From Rotaria sp. Silwood1 (Eukaryota > Rotifera > Eurotatoria > Philodinida > Philodinidae), in contig CAJNOP010000044.1 of assembly GCA_905250075.1 (NCBI GenBank), positions 124,001 to 188,000 on the forward strand: 64,000 bases of DNA, written 5' to 3'. Position numbers and translations under genes: made by a program. The notes under the pieces were generated by a model, which saw nothing but the letters and a program-made list of their open reading frames with translations, was not told the DNA's origin and did not search any database. Of the stretch, positions 49,708-63,634 are shown in pieces. How positions within the stretch are numbered: the stretch's first letter is position 1; each line of letters begins with the position of its first letter.

Positions 49708-52700
49708 TTATATTAGATATAATATCAACTTTATTAATCAAGATTTTTATCAAATTACACAAAGGAAAAACAAGACAAGCTTTAATTTAATGTTTTTGCT
49801 TTTTTTTCTCTTTACTTATTCTATTATGAACATTTCCATTTACTTCTTTTTTATTTTAAGTTTATGCCATGTTCTGATAACAATAAAGTCTAGAGAAAAA
49901 AAAAAATTCAATGAATAATAAGAACAAATTTTTGTTCTTTTCGGTTTTTTTTTTTTTTGGTATTCTCAATATTCAAAAATAATACTGACATTTATAAAAA
50001 TGTTGATTTCTTTCAATAATTATTCAATTATCGATATTAAACACTGATATTTTATTTACATGATTGACAATTCTTTGGTAAAATGATTGTTATAAAAGAA
50101 AAAGAAAAGTTCTGATCAATCATGCATGAGCTCTTATCGACATTGAGAAAGAAACAAAAAGTAATCATCGATTATTATCATGCATATGTGAATCTAGAGT
50201 TTTTAATATAACTTTACATCCGCTTTCATTCTGCTATGTCATAAATTTGTTCTCAATGCTAGAAAGAGAAAACATTTTCTTCTTCGTTGTCGTGCTTTTA
50301 ATAAAATTTGCATCAAATAGGTCAGTGCTCAGTTTATCTTTCATATTACATTTATTTCTTAATAATCATCAAGATATTGATGTGACATAAACATTTTTTG
50401 ACAATCAAAATAGAGTAATAAAAAAAAATTACTTTATTGCTGACATTAATAAACATTGATTTACCTGAGTCATTTCGAGTTCCGTTATTTATATACAACT
50501 AGTATTAAAATTATTCAACAGGATTTATTTTCGATTTTTGTCGCTACTGTGAACGTTAGCAAAAAGTAGAAATATTAATTCGAATAGAGAAAAAGGTTTT
50601 CAGAAAGAGTATAAAAATTATTATCTGATTCGCAAAGATAGAGACTCTAGAAAAAATGTAGTCTGAGTTTTTCATTGTCTAGAACACGTAAACATTATTC
50701 TGTTTTAACTACATAAAACGATACAATAAACCATCTTCCACGAAATGAGACATCACGAAACTCTCTGCGGCGATGATTTGCTAATGTATAGCATTTTGAT
50801 TAAAAGTTAAAAAGGCGCGATTTTTTTTATAGGAAATTGAAAAAAAAATGACTTTAGGGACTTCCGTAAGATTATTGTATGTCAGCTGAAAAATGTCACA
50901 GAGAACTTGACAATATTTCATTTTGTAGACAATTGTTCGATCTATCGTCTGGATAGTCTAAACAAAATTATATTTATGCACTTGAGGTACTAAAAAAAAC
51001 TAATCTTTTTGGTTTTCTTGAAGTCTTTATCTTTAAGAATTTCATAATAGTTTTTACTTTGTTGCATTCCTTTTGAAAACAATTTTCTCTATTCAAATTA
51101 CTATTTGAATTCTTTTTAGCGTTTATAGTATCGATAAAAGAAGTTGAGAATAAACCGTATTGAATAATAGTAATACTCAATGTATTATTCAATTTGAAGT
51201 CAAGTTAAATCTAAGAAGTTGTAGAGTTCACGAATATATTCAATTGAAATCTAGTTAGTCATAGAAAGCTCTGCATAAAAAAAAACAGAAAAGATCTTTA
51301 AGGTTATGTTTTTTTGAGCAATATTTTTTTTTATCGATATTTATTTGCTTTCGAATTTATCGTAATACATATAGAATGTGTAAATTGTAAAAAATATTAT
51401 GTTGGTAAGTTTTGTTGAGTTATATTCCAACCTAACAAAAAAATATAGGTTGTTTTTAAGCTTATGTATTCTCAATGGTAGAATAATAACTGCACCCTCT
51501 TGAAATTTAATACTCAATAAACTTAAAATATTTCTTCACTTCTTCATAAAATTATTTTTGCAAATCCTTTTCCGATGTCAACACAGAAGAAGTCATGAAT
51601 GCATACATTAGAATATGAATAAATGGAAAATGAATGCTCTGTCTACTTAAAATAAAAATAGGTGCGTAGTGAGTATGAGAGTTTCTTTTTTAAGTAAAAG
51701 TAAATTATTTTGTAGTTTTGCGTCTTATTAAATTCTGTCTAGGACATATATATATATAGAAGACGTTAAAAGTAATGACATTATTTCCTGTCTCATTTTA
51801 TCAAGACTATATATGAGCAAGATGATTCTAATTCCGGTTTCAGAATAGAGATCGCAACGAAGTTTTCTTATGGTCGGAACCGAGAACAAAAGTGACTAGT
51901 TCTACTCATGTCTAATTAAGACAAATATAGGTATCATCATTTTTTTTTCTATGATTACAGAATGTCTACTTCTGAAAGTATATTAATAACCAATCTGAAA
52001 AAAAATATTGTTTCATAGTTTTATGACTCAGTGATTTTCTTGACTATTACATTTGTTCTATGAGTTGTCATATTGTTTGTTTTATATACTTTGCTTCTTA
52101 AAGTAAACTTACATATTGTATCTCATTATTTGAATTTCCTGTTGTTTCGACACCATCGAACCAATCTGTAAGTTAGATGTCCAATATCATACTTTCTTAA
52201 TTTCATTTCAACTAATACACCGTCAGAGATACAAAAAAAGATAAAGGTAACTTAATTATAAAACTCTTTTAAATTGCTGATAATAATATGAAATTTTGCT
52301 AGAAGTATACATGTCATCTTTATTAACTAGTTTCGCTTCACTGTTTTATATGTCTAATTCCAATGTGCTTTTAATCAAAGAGAAAATAGAACAAAAAGAA
52401 AAACCTTTTCATATATTTATAAGTCGAAATTTATTCATAATCTAATTATCACAATAATTCAATGTAGAAAATAAGACATCTGCTGCTTATTTTTTTTCCA
52501 TTTAAATAATTCACATCATACGAAGCATCATTGAGTACATTTAAATAGAAGTTAAAAGTAAAAAAAAGAAAAACACATAGCGAGTAAACAAGTACGAACG
52601 TAAACTCATAGATTTATTGCATGACATTCATTATAAAATTTAAAATAGCTACTGCGCAATTATACTTATTAATTTATAATGTTTTGTATTATTCATATGA

Positions 52701-53266
52701 ATATTTAAAGCATACTGTTCCTTCTCAAATTACAACAGATAAAAAAAAAAGAACAAATAGCAAACGTTCCAATATAACAACTTACAATAGCTGTAAAGCT
52801 TATACATGATAATACATGATTCTAATAAAACCATCAACAATTATTGATTATACAGTGTTTTATTATGTTTTATTAACAATTCATGGTTTCATCAATTTAT
52901 AAAATCTTTTAATAAAATTTTATTTGACATTTCCATCTATTTTTAAATATTAAATACTATTAATAGTTTAATTACAACTTATCATTCAACTGAAATGACT
53001 TTTGTAAAAGAAATAAAAACAAGTACAAAAAAACAACTGCTCATACATCAATCAAGTTTGAATGATTACTAGTTTACAGTGACATCTAGTAACATATCAA
53101 AAAAAAAACTTAATATATATATATTTAAATATCCAATCGAGATGTAATCGTTCTTTTCACACACAATTTTTTGTTTTCCCATAATATTATTCTACTTATT
53201 CTGTTCAATATTTCATTATCTATCAAATCTCAATCTTAAATAATTTAAAAAAAAAGCAATTTAGAT
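49708..53266. other. Intergenic stretch between NPEPPS and the glycerophosphotransferase-like gene
   Basis: About 3.5 kb, AT-rich, with no domain-bearing frame. A polyadenylation signal AATAAA lies at 49882-49887, about 175 bases after the NPEPPS stop. Confidence 0.5.
49882..49887 (+). terminator. Polyadenylation signal of NPEPPS
   Basis: AATAAA preceded by T-rich sequence and followed by a run of A, at a typical distance from the stop codon. Confidence 0.5.
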
Positions 53267-54484
53267 ATGTCAGAAAATTTAACTTTTTTTGTACCATATC
53301 ATACTGGTTATGCTCATGCTGAATTAGTTCATTCATTTTCATCATATACAGATGTTCATTTATTTATTTATAAATGGAATCCAGCATATGAACGTATAAA
53401 AAATTATTTTATTAATAATAAAAAAATTCATATATATGAATTTAGTATTAATAATATAATATTACAATTAATTAAAGAAAAATATCGAAAAATAGTTATT
53501 CTTTTAACAGCATCAACAAATTATTTATTTGGACAATTACAATTACGTTTATTTCATTTAATACAAGAATATTTTTCATCAATTATTGATATTTATCCTG
53601 TTGGACATTGTATGTATGGTTGTCAAAGTTGTGCTTATGCATATACACATTGTTTACCAATAACATTTACAAATTATATTCGAACAAAAAATGAAAAGTT
53701 ATTATTAGATAATAATTATGATATTCTTATTTGTCCAAGTTATTCATTTATTAATGCACCATATAGTCTTTTATCAAATATTGATATAATTGAATATATA
53801 TTAACATTAAAATATTCACATCTTATTAAATTACATCCATTAGCATATGAATATAATGATAATCATCCATTTTTATCATTAACAGATTTAGAAAAAGAAC
53901 ATGTTAAAAAATTATTTCAATCAAAAAATATTTTATTAAATGAACAAATAAATACATTAAAATTAATTGAATATGCACGTATAATTATATGTGATTCAAA
54001 TTCATCAATACCATTTGAAACACTTTATTTTCAAGATAATAAATATATATTTGTTTATGAAACAATAGATGAATATGATGAACAAGATGATAGAGAAAAA
54101 TTTTTTTATAAATTTTCTAATGTTGAAGAATTAAAATTATTATTAGAAAATTATTATAATCAAAAACTTAAATGTAAAACAAAAAATTCTCATGAATTTT
54201 TCTTAGAAAAATATGATGAACCAAATGGTAATGAAATTGAAAAATTAGTTGATATACGTCAATGGTTAATTAAAACAAATAATGAAGATAATAATAAACA
54301 AGATAAAACTTATGATATAGATACAATTAAACAAATAATTTCTAATAAATTTAAATCAATATCAACACCAATGACATTATATACATTAGGTGAACATACA
54401 ACATCAGAAATTGAACAAATTTTTTTTAATGATGATGAAAATCAATTATTTGATACTTTACAAAATAATATTAACGAACTTTAA
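53267..54484 (+). CDS. Intronless CDP-glycerol glycerophosphotransferase-like protein
   Basis: A single uninterrupted exon of 405 residues in a region where every other gene is split. Residues 183-191 (YSHLIKLHP) and 238-255 (RIIICDSNSSIPFETLYF) match the two blocks typical of bacterial TagB/TagF-type CDP-glycerol glycerophosphotransferases and related GT-B transferases, in which a Lys/Arg-x-His-Pro loop and a D-x-S-S-x-x-x-E loop bind the nucleotide-linked donor. A cysteine cluster (CMYGCQSC, 115-122) lies between the two half domains. The tail after residue 290 is low-complexity, rich in Asn, Asp, Glu and Lys. No signal peptide or membrane helix is seen. AGAT precedes the ATG after CAATTT, a weak acceptor-like site. 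Codon use is as AT-rich as that of its neighbours, so a transfer would be old and ameliorated. Family call is by motif recall; substrate unknown. Confidence 0.65.
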   Translation: MSENLTFFVPYHTGYAHAELVHSFSSYTDVHLFIYKWNPAYERIKNYFINNKKIHIYEFSINNIILQLIKEKYRKIVILLTASTNYLFGQLQLRLFHLIQEYFSSIIDIYPVGHCMYGCQSCAYAYTHCLPITFTNYIRTKNEKLLLDNNYDILICPSYSFINAPYSLLSNIDIIEYILTLKYSHLIKLHPLAYEYNDNHPFLSLTDLEKEHVKKLFQSKNILLNEQINTLKLIEYARIIICDSNSSIPFETLYFQDNKYIFVYETIDEYDEQDDREKFFYKFSNVEELKLLLENYYNQKLKCKTKNSHEFFLEKYDEPNGNEIEKLVDIRQWLIKTNNEDNNKQDKTYDIDTIKQIISNKFKSISTPMTLYTLGEHTTSEIEQIFFNDDENQLFDTLQNNINEL

Positions 54485-54540
54485 ATGAATTAGTTTTTCT
54501 TTTTCTTTTTTTTTTCATTTTTGTTTTTGTTTTGTTTTAG
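54485..54540 (+). promoter_or_regulatory. Polypyrimidine tract and acceptor between two tandem genes
   Basis: TTTTTGTTTTTGTTTTG followed by TTTTAG ends at 54540, 56 bases after the stop of the upstream gene and 13 bases before the WDR44 ATG. There is no room for a usual promoter and 5' UTR, so it fits a spliced-leader acceptor, or a cis acceptor from an exon lying upstream of 53267. Confidence 0.5.
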
Positions 54541-54553
54541 ATGGTTTATATTA

Positions 54554-57500
54554 ATGGCATCATACAGTGAAAATAGTTCAACAGATGATGATGATGATAT
54601 AATTTTTTATGATGCTAATAGTAGTTGGACTAATAATGAAGTAACAATGTAAGTTATTTTATTTATTTTGAAGTCAAATATAAATATAGTCATCGTTTTT
54701 CGAGAGTTTTTCATTGTTTTTTTTTTATAGTACACAGTAGTATGATCATATTTTATAGTCGGGTACTTGATTATCTAATCAGTTGATGATTGTTATCAAC
54801 TGTCTATAGCACGATAAACTAGGGTCATAATACTGTACTTATCACATGTCAATTTACAGCTATTTATGATCGAGAATTTTGATGAAGTGATACTATACAA
54901 TAGAATTTTTTTTTGGACTGCCCTTTAAGATGACTAAAATCAACGTTTTTGAGATTAATTATAAATGAAAAGTTAGAAGAATCTAGTTTGATGACTAACA
55001 ATTTCGTATTATTAATGAATATAAATGTTGATGAAAATTAAATATATTTCAAAGAATTCATATATAGATATGAATTAATTATCGAAATTTATTATTACTC
55101 TTTCAAAAAATTTCAAAATAATATATTTTGCCTTTGAAATAATTTTCATGATTCTTATAATATGTTAAATATTTTGTAAACTTGTTTATTGATTAAATAC
55201 TTTATTGTTATCTATGACATCATCAGAAAAATGATAATTATTCAAAAAGAATAAATCTTACCCAGACTCGTAGGACTTTCCCACGTTTTTGCTCATGCTT
55301 ACATGTTTCGTATGTCTTTTTACTCAGTGAATATATTTTAAAAGTACGAAATTATTTTTTTCGTATTCTTCCAAAACACCTCGAATCATAAGATGGCGTT
55401 ATAAACGCTTCGTAAAGATTTAAGCAACATTATATCGAAGTACGCTAGAGTTTAGAATAATCTCATCCGTTCTCTGAACATCTTCTACTCTTATCATTAT
55501 TTTAAATTACAAGATAAGGAAAGTAATAAAGAAAAATTGGGTTTTTTAGATGACGTTTTTTGTAATTCAATTATCTGATATTTGTTTTTTAAATATTTTT
55601 ATGAATAAGAGTAAGAATGTTAGTTAAAATTTTCTCTTTAATAAACCTTTACTTTGACACGCTCGTGTTTAAATTATTTATCCCTCGAAATAATTTTCAT
55701 CTAATCAATTTAATTAAGTTTGCATGTTTTCATTATATATATTTATTATTAATCTCGATGAGATTATTTCTACCTCGAATGGCAAATCAACCTAAACTAG
55801 ATTAACAAAATTTCATTTTCTTATCTTCAAAAACATTCTTATCTAGGTCATTCTCTCATTAAAAATGTTCATTCTTTTTTGTTTTCTTCTTCTGTTATGA
55901 AGCTGGATTTTTTGTAATTATTAAGTTCAAAAAAAACCTTCGTTTCTAAAAGAAAAAGACGATCTAAGTATAAACATTTCGATGAATAAATAATCTATCT
56001 AGCATGAGAATTTTTATCTTAAATTAGTTATTAGCATACGTCTATGTTTTTGTAATAATGCAAAAAAAAACACGAAACAAACATCGAACTGTTAAAAATT
56101 ATAAATAATTAATTATTCTAATATAGACTTTTCTTTTTTCTATTTGTCTAATATTAGACCTCTTCCACAAGATCCTCGTTGGGCATTATTATCAAAAAAT
56201 GATGCAATAAAAAAATCTGTAAGTTCTAATAATATCAAAGATCAATATTAAAATTGTTTGATTATCATGTATTTCTTTTTTTGTTTTTGAATCAGGAACA
56301 TTTTTGTACAATATCATTAACTGAAACTCAATTAAATGATATTGCACGACGTGATAAACTTCAACGATTACGTGCTCAAGAAGATCATGTCAATCAAAAT
56401 AGTCAAAATCATATAACTACAATACTTCCATCTCCAATTGAGTCAAATTCTATATTATCATCAATAACGTTATCACCTAGTCAATCAAATCATATCGAAG
56501 AACAACTATCAATTAATGAAGATAAATCATCTGCTCCTGATCTTCTTAAAGATCATATTGATAATGAACATATATGTCGACAAAAAATGGTATGAACTTA
56601 ATAATTAATTATATTTAATAGACTTTATTCGTTTTTTTTTATTGAAAAATTTAATCAGTTTTGAGATAGATAATAAAATAAAGAGTGTTTGAAAAGTCTA
56701 TAAAAAAAAAATTGCAAGTCAATTTTACTACTAACATATGAAATAATGATTGTATTAAAGTTACATTTCAATACAGTAAAAGATCAAAAATATTTTGAAA
56801 CAAAAATTTGCTCCATTCGATAAACAACAGTATATCGAATTATGACTAAATACTTTTTATTGAAACCATACAGTATGTAATTTATTTGTATAATGAGAAA
56901 CAAGTCTTAGCGTAACCACTTGAACATTTTATTATCGTTCATTTTTCATAAACTTCATCGAATTTTTTCTTCTGTAATTTTTGACAATCTTGCATTGTAC
57001 GTGTTTCACAACTATAGATGATTCAAATTTAATCATTTAGAAAACAATTTTCATTAGTACAGATATTTATTTACAAATATATAGAACAATCTACATTAAA
57101 TCACTTGAATTGTATAAAAGATATTTATAATAACTTCGTCGATGGACATTAGTGACATCCTGTATATTTGACATTAGATTTTGTTTTGTTATTATAGAAC
57201 TATGTACAGGCAAAGGCAAAAGTTTAAATGAAAATGTGTTTGATTTTTTCTATAATAACAAGCAATTAACTGGAATCCAAATAGTGATTCGGATAGCTAA
57301 TAAAGAGCTCTATCGAATGCATCCTATACCAAAATTTCATAGATGATTTAAGATAGCAAGGTTTCTAGAAAACCCAAAACCGTATTTTTCAGGTCTCAGA
57401 AGACTTTGCAATAATTCGTTTCTAACAGTACCAACTTAAAGAACACAAAATTCTGAAGAAAATGAAGGGTCGCCGTCTTTCCTATGACTTTCCTTTCAAA

Positions 57501-58503
57501 ATTTATAAGCATCACAAAAATCGAAAAAATACGATTTTTAGCGGTTTCTTGATAAATTTCACTTTTTTCCAGTTTTTGTAATGCTTATAAATTTTGAAAG
57601 GAAAGTCATAGGAAAGACGGCGACCCTTCATTTTCTTCAGAATATTGTGTTCTTTAAGTTGGTACTGTTAGAAACGAATTATTGAAAAGTCTTCTGAGAC
57701 CTGAAAAATACGATTTTGGGTTTTCTAGAAACCTTGCTACCTTAAATCATCTATGTAATTCTGGTATAGGATGCATTTGATAGAGCTCTTCATTGGCTAT
57801 CTGAATCACTATTTGGATTTCAGTTAGATGCTTGTTATTATAGAAAAAATCAAAAATACATTTTCATTTAAACTTTTGTCTTTGACTGTATTTCACTTTC
57901 TATTTAATCAATCATAGTTCAGTTAATAATATGAGATATTGATAGTTTGTTTATAAGATATACTTAAAATGTTCTTTTAATTAATATTTCGAAAGAAAAA
58001 ACAACCATAATTTTCACTTACTGCTTATTTAGTTCTAGAATTTTGATAAAATTTAATTATTCATGGGTCCTATAATTTTTATGTCTCTTGTTTTTGTTTT
58101 TTTTTCGTAGCTTCCAGTATTATCTACACCAAAACAAATTCTAATAAATTCCTTTTCTACAGCGTCAGTATATCAACAACAACGTTCATTACCATATCCA
58201 ACATTACCAGTAACAACATCAAATCGTAACACCGATGGATATTATTCACGAATAACAAATTTATCAGCTATTAGTGAACCAAATATTGTTGATTTATCAT
58301 TAAATAATCAAAGATTAAATGAAAATGACATACTTCGACAATCTATAATACATAATTTTGATAATGGTAAATATATTCAATTAAATGATACTAATCCAAT
58401 GACACAAACAATATTGGAACGTGTTCATGGTAGTAATAGTATGATAACATTACGTCAAAATTCTATATTAAATAATAATAATAATCTAAGACAAAATTCA
58501 TCG

Positions 58504-58537
<34 letters not shown>

Positions 58538-61267
58538 ATAATATAAATGGTACAACTAATTTAGAAACAAGTCTAACACGTCAACGACATAAATCAATTG
58601 GCAATAATAATGATGATGATGACGATGAAGAAGATGATAATGAATCTACATCATCAGCATCTTCAAGTACAAAATCAAGTCATACAATAGTTATGTCATT
58701 ATCATCACCTACAAATAAAACATCAGCAGCTGCTATACGATTAGCAACAACATTATTTCATGATAGTAAACGACAATTAACAAGATTAGTTAGTCGAAGT
58801 TTTTTACGTCGATCTAATAAAAAACATATACAAGGACATCATGATATAATTGATATTGATGATGAAGAAGAAGATGGTGAAAAATTATTAATAAATGATG
58901 GTTCAAATGGTGATCTTAAATATAAAATATCAAGAAATTTTAAAGAACAATCACAATTTGATAAAACACAATTATTACAAACAATTGTTAATGCACATAA
59001 TGGACCTATTTGGTGTATGAAGTAAAAATAAAAAAAAAAAACTCGAATCTTGTTTTTTTTTTATTTTAATTTATATTCATTTGAATTCATTCTAGATTTT
59101 CACCTGATGGTCATCTTCTTGCAACCGGTGGTCAAGATAGTTTACTTAAAATTTGGATACTTAAATCTGCACAACCTTATTTTAATGATTTTTCACGTAT
59201 AACAACAAATTCATCTAAACAACAAAATGAAATATTAAAAAAACGATTTAATGAATTTCATCAAACAATATCATCAGAATTAATAACACCAACAATAAAT
59301 ACAAAACTTGGTCTTAATGAAATACAAGCTCCACTTTATTCACGACCATTTTGTGAACTTATTGGTCATCAAGCACCTGTACTTGATGTTGCTTGGTCAA
59401 AATCTTTATTTATTCTTTCATCATCTATGGATAAAACTGTACGATTATGGCATTTAAGTCGACATGAATGTTTATGTTTTTTTCGTCATGTTGATTTTGT
59501 CTCAGCTATTGCATTTCATCCACGTGATGATCGATATTTTGTATCAGCAAGTTTAGATGGGTAAGTTAATATAAAAGAAATAAACTTTTCTTTTTTTGTT
59601 TTTGTTTTGTATATTTATTCAATTATTATTAATTTCATAGTAAAGTTATTTGATTGGAAATTGTTTTTTTATTAATTAATAAGTTAGATATTGGTAAATA
59701 TGCTACAATTAACTATTGAGTACTATATTTGTATAAGAGATTTTTTGTTTTGTTTCTAAAAGCTATCTATGTTTTATTATGTGAATATAATTAATATCTA
59801 ATCATTATGGTGAATGAAATTTATTTACCATACTAATAATAATAAAACTTTATGCTGCTTTTTTTTTGTTGAAAATCTTATGCTCATATTGAAATCCTAA
59901 TTTTTGACATATATCAAATAGGAGAAATGAATATTTTCTACATTTGTAATTAATTTCAAATTCATATAAATATTTTGCTTAGATTGAAAACTGATAATAT
60001 TATTATTATTATTAATTCGAATACTTAAGTAAATATTTATATATTTTTTTTCTTCATATAGACATGTTCGTCTTTGGAATATTCCCGATAAACGTGTTGT
60101 TTATTGGACATCAATTCCAACACAAGCATCATCAACAATAACTGCTGCTGCTCCTCAAGGTAATTTAATAACAGCTGTTAATTTTTGTGATGATGGTCGT
60201 AAAGTTATTGTTGGTACATTTGATGGTCGATTTTTACTCTATACAGATTCATTACAATATGATGTAAGTATTATTTTAATATTGATAGGTTGATTTAATT
60301 TAGAATATTTTTTTTTTTTAAAGACTGTAATGAATATTGGTGATAAACATGGTAATCGAAGTCATAGATCAAGTAAAAAACGTCGTAAACCATATAAAAT
60401 AACAGGAATTGAATCAATGAATTCAAATAGTTCAAAAGTATGATAAATTAAAATCTATAAGAAATAATATTTATTAATAAAAATTTTTTTGTAGGTTTTA
60501 ATTACATCTAATGATTCTCGAATACGTTTATATGATATTCGAACAAAAGAAATTGAACGTAAATATCGTGGTTATTCAAATCAATCAAGTCAAATTCGTG
60601 CATCATTTAGTCATGATGATCAATATATAATTAGGTATAAAATTTTATTTTTGAATCGACCTTTTTTTTTTTTTACTAATTATGATTCTTTGTTTATACA
60701 AAAAAAACACACACACACACATATTTAGTGGAAGTGAAGATAGTTGGTTTTATATATGGAAAACTGAACCAAGTACTATGTTAAATACAAATGGTACGAC
60801 TACAACAAATCCTAAATTAACACGAAAACAACGACGTCATTATGATCGTGTTTTTGAACGTATTCGAGGTAATTTAAATCTTTTTTTTTTTTAAATAAAA
60901 GAAAAAAAAAGAAATAATATTATTTTTAGTTCATAATACAATGGTAACATCTGCAATATTTGCACCAAATCCGACGACAATTATGGATTATCTTTATTCA
61001 TCAAATATACCATTATCAAATGATAATTTGTCTTTAACTAATCGTTCTAATAATCCTGTTAATATGTCTCGTTCTTTGTCAACAACAATATCTACAACAA
61101 CAACATCAATTGTTAATAATAATCGAACACGTTTTATTTGTGTACATGCAACACCAAGTCCAATTGAAGCTCAATCTTCAACAAATAAAGATGGATCTAT
61201 TTATGTTATGGTTACAGCCGATTCAAAAGGACAACTTAAATTATTAGTCAATCGATTTCATCGTTAA
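54554..61267 (+). CDS. WDR44: WDR44 (Rab11-binding WD-repeat protein) orthologue
   Basis: First exon to 54648 encodes MASYSENSSTDDDDDIIFYD, matching the acidic MASESDTEEFYDA start of vertebrate WDR44. Exons near 56158-56219, 56296-56590 and 58111-59022 make a long Ser/Asn-rich low-complexity region (poly-Asn near 58510, acidic run near 58610). The WD propeller begins at GPIWCMK near 59000 and continues FSPDGHLLATGGQDSLLKIW, SSSMDKTVRLWHLSRHECLC, FVSAIAFHPRDDRYF, HVRLWNIPDKRVVYW, TSNDSRIRLYDIRTKEIE and AIFAPNP. It stops at 61265-61267. The human protein binds Rab11 and acts in endosome recycling and cilia initiation. Introns 1 (1.5 kb) and 3 (1.5 kb) are large; intron 3 contains a foldback element. 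Confidence 0.92.
57207..57888. mobile_element. Foldback MITE in a WDR44 intron
   Basis: A 682-base palindromic element. Left end CAGGCAAAGGCAAAAGTTTA; right end, inverted, CAGTCAAAGACAAAAGTTTA; both flanked by TA. Arms of about 330 bases pair almost throughout (for example GAAAGTCATAGGAAAGACGG on both sides), leaving a short loop near 57530-57560. It has no coding capacity. TA flanks and CAGxCAAA ends point to a Tc1/mariner-type mover. Confidence 0.85.
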
Positions 61268-63634
61268 AAGATAATATATATTTACATATTGAATTTATTT
61301 GGATAATACAAATACTTCTTTTTCTTTATCTTCTAAATGTGATAATTTAATGACAAAATAATCTCCTTTTTTTTTTATCTCAAAAAATGATGTAACAGCT
61401 ACACCAATATTAGAACAGTGATATATGTAGAATTTCTTTTTACTTCTCTTTTCACATATATCTCATTTCTTTATTGTTAAAAAAAATATGATAAACGAAA
61501 AAAAAAAAACACCTCAATCAATCATATAAAAAACAGTAGTTGTAAATGGCAAGACAACATTTTTCGACATGTCTTTCAAAGCACTTTATAATTTTCTCTT
61601 CATTATTCTGTTGTATTTTTTTTAATACATAAGTATGTAACAATAACCTATATACGAAATATATATTAATATATTTAAATTTGTATCAATGAAGAAAAAA
61701 AAAAAGAATTTATAATTATTCTTTTTTTTTCTACTTTTCAAACAGAAAAAAACAAAAAAACTTTTTTAACATTAATGTATCAATATTCAATTTTTGTAGA
61801 ACTATATTATTGTTATTATTATCGATGTTAAAAGATATGAGGGCAATTGTATTTAAAAAGAAGATTGTCAATGTAAATGAAAAACATATGTCTAATTTCT
61901 ATAACCTTTGCTTCCTATGGTTTTTTTTTCTTTGTTATTATATGATCGCCAATGGACAACTATGCATATCTATATGTACGCATTATGCTAGTATCATGCG
62001 TTCTTTCACTTATTGTTTGCTTATATCCATCAACGTTTTTCATCGTCATATAGGCGTTTGTATACTTCATATTTTTCGTAGGTTCGATAAAAGAAAAGGC
62101 GATGGTTAGGCTATGGGTGAGAAATAAGAAAAAAATGGCATAATGCTTGCATGCATGAGGCAACAGCATGCAAAACTATTTTTTTTTTTTTGTTATTATG
62201 TCGTATCATTAGAAGTCAACAGCAGACATAAACCTACATCTATATTTTGCTGGTGTCATATGTATGTATTGAAGAGAAAACAAATAGAGCGAGAGTTTTC
62301 TGTTGATAGAAGTGATTAAATAATATCATGGATGCATTGTAACTATTTTATTGTTGATTCAATGCATGATTAATATAAAACAGTTGAGTGTTGATAATGT
62401 CTGAATGTTTGATCAAAGCATCGATTATCATTATAACCCAATCTGACATTATTTTTTCAATCATACAGATTGATTATTCATACTCTCATATTACCAATGA
62501 TGCTCTTTTTTAAAATACTATTCGCTAAATGATGACAACAGGTGGTCTCATATAATCTTTTTCTTCTCTCTCTAGCCCATCCAATGCTACTTATATTGAT
62601 GACATTAGCGATTCGATTAGCATTTATTGAATATACATATATATCTAGTTTCAAGAAGGTAAGCAGAAAAAAAGAAGGCAGAAATCAAAATTTTGTGTCA
62701 ATCATGTGATTGTCGTACACGATTGACGTCATCATACATGTGTATTTTGTATTGTAAAGTCATTCGAGGACTCACATCATATCGAGTGTACTTCAAACTA
62801 AGAATGAAAAAAATACGATGCATGTATATACAGAGAGACAGAACAATGATATACTCATTCATTTAAACGACAAGCAACAATATAAGTACTATTTTAATTG
62901 TATAGTATATGCATGCGTGTGCTATCCTGATGAGATAGGAGAACCGAGAAGAAGAAAGTCGATGATTGCTGCAATACGGTGTTGTTGTGTGTCAAACGAG
63001 AAAAAGGCCTATGTACGTCATCAACAGCAGCGTCGATTCCCTTCTTTCTTTCTTCTTTTTCTTTTTTTGCTTACTCGTTTGCTCGCCTCGTTATTGCTTT
63101 ATATGTTCTGCTATACATTCAACTGTACGAAAGAGTAAAAGCGAAGAGAAAAAGACTCGTAACAACAGCGACGGCGTTGGGCAAGTATGTATCATCATAT
63201 CATCATCATCATCAATACCGCTATCCTATAAACTATCAATCGGGCAGATGATATTTTCCTCTGTGTATAATTTCCTCTTATCAATAGAAAAGCTATTCAA
63301 ACCGATGTCTATATTTATACATATTTCTAAAATTTGCAAATCTCTTCGTTTTTTTTTTATACATCAATTGACTAATTATTCACACCTGTTTTTTTTTGTG
63401 TCGACTCATATAGTTATTCTTTTACTACAACTGATTTGTGTCTCGTCATAATACATCGTTTAGAAATGAGGTCATATGATATATTTGCCTAGTTCTATCT
63501 AATTTTGTGTACATATGGGATGCATGGCAAAGAGTTTGTCATTTGAATTATGTCTTCAGATAAATAGAGATTGCAAACATGAAAACAAACATCATTATGG
63601 ACAATCAATATATTGATTTACTCTTCATTGATAA
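61268..63634. other. Intergenic region between WDR44 and INPP5A
   Basis: 2.4 kb. The first kilobase is A/T-run-rich and should include the WDR44 3' UTR. From about 62900 to 63200 CG dinucleotides and GA/CT runs rise, resembling the promoter-like block in NR5A intron 1 and the innexin upstream region, so it is the likely INPP5A promoter. Open frames here lack conserved content. Confidence 0.45.

Noticed and set aside
62818-63451. Overlapping frames of 90-161 residues upstream of INPP5A
   Set aside because: Rich in Phe, Ser and Leu runs from T-rich DNA, mutually overlapping, and placed where a promoter is expected.
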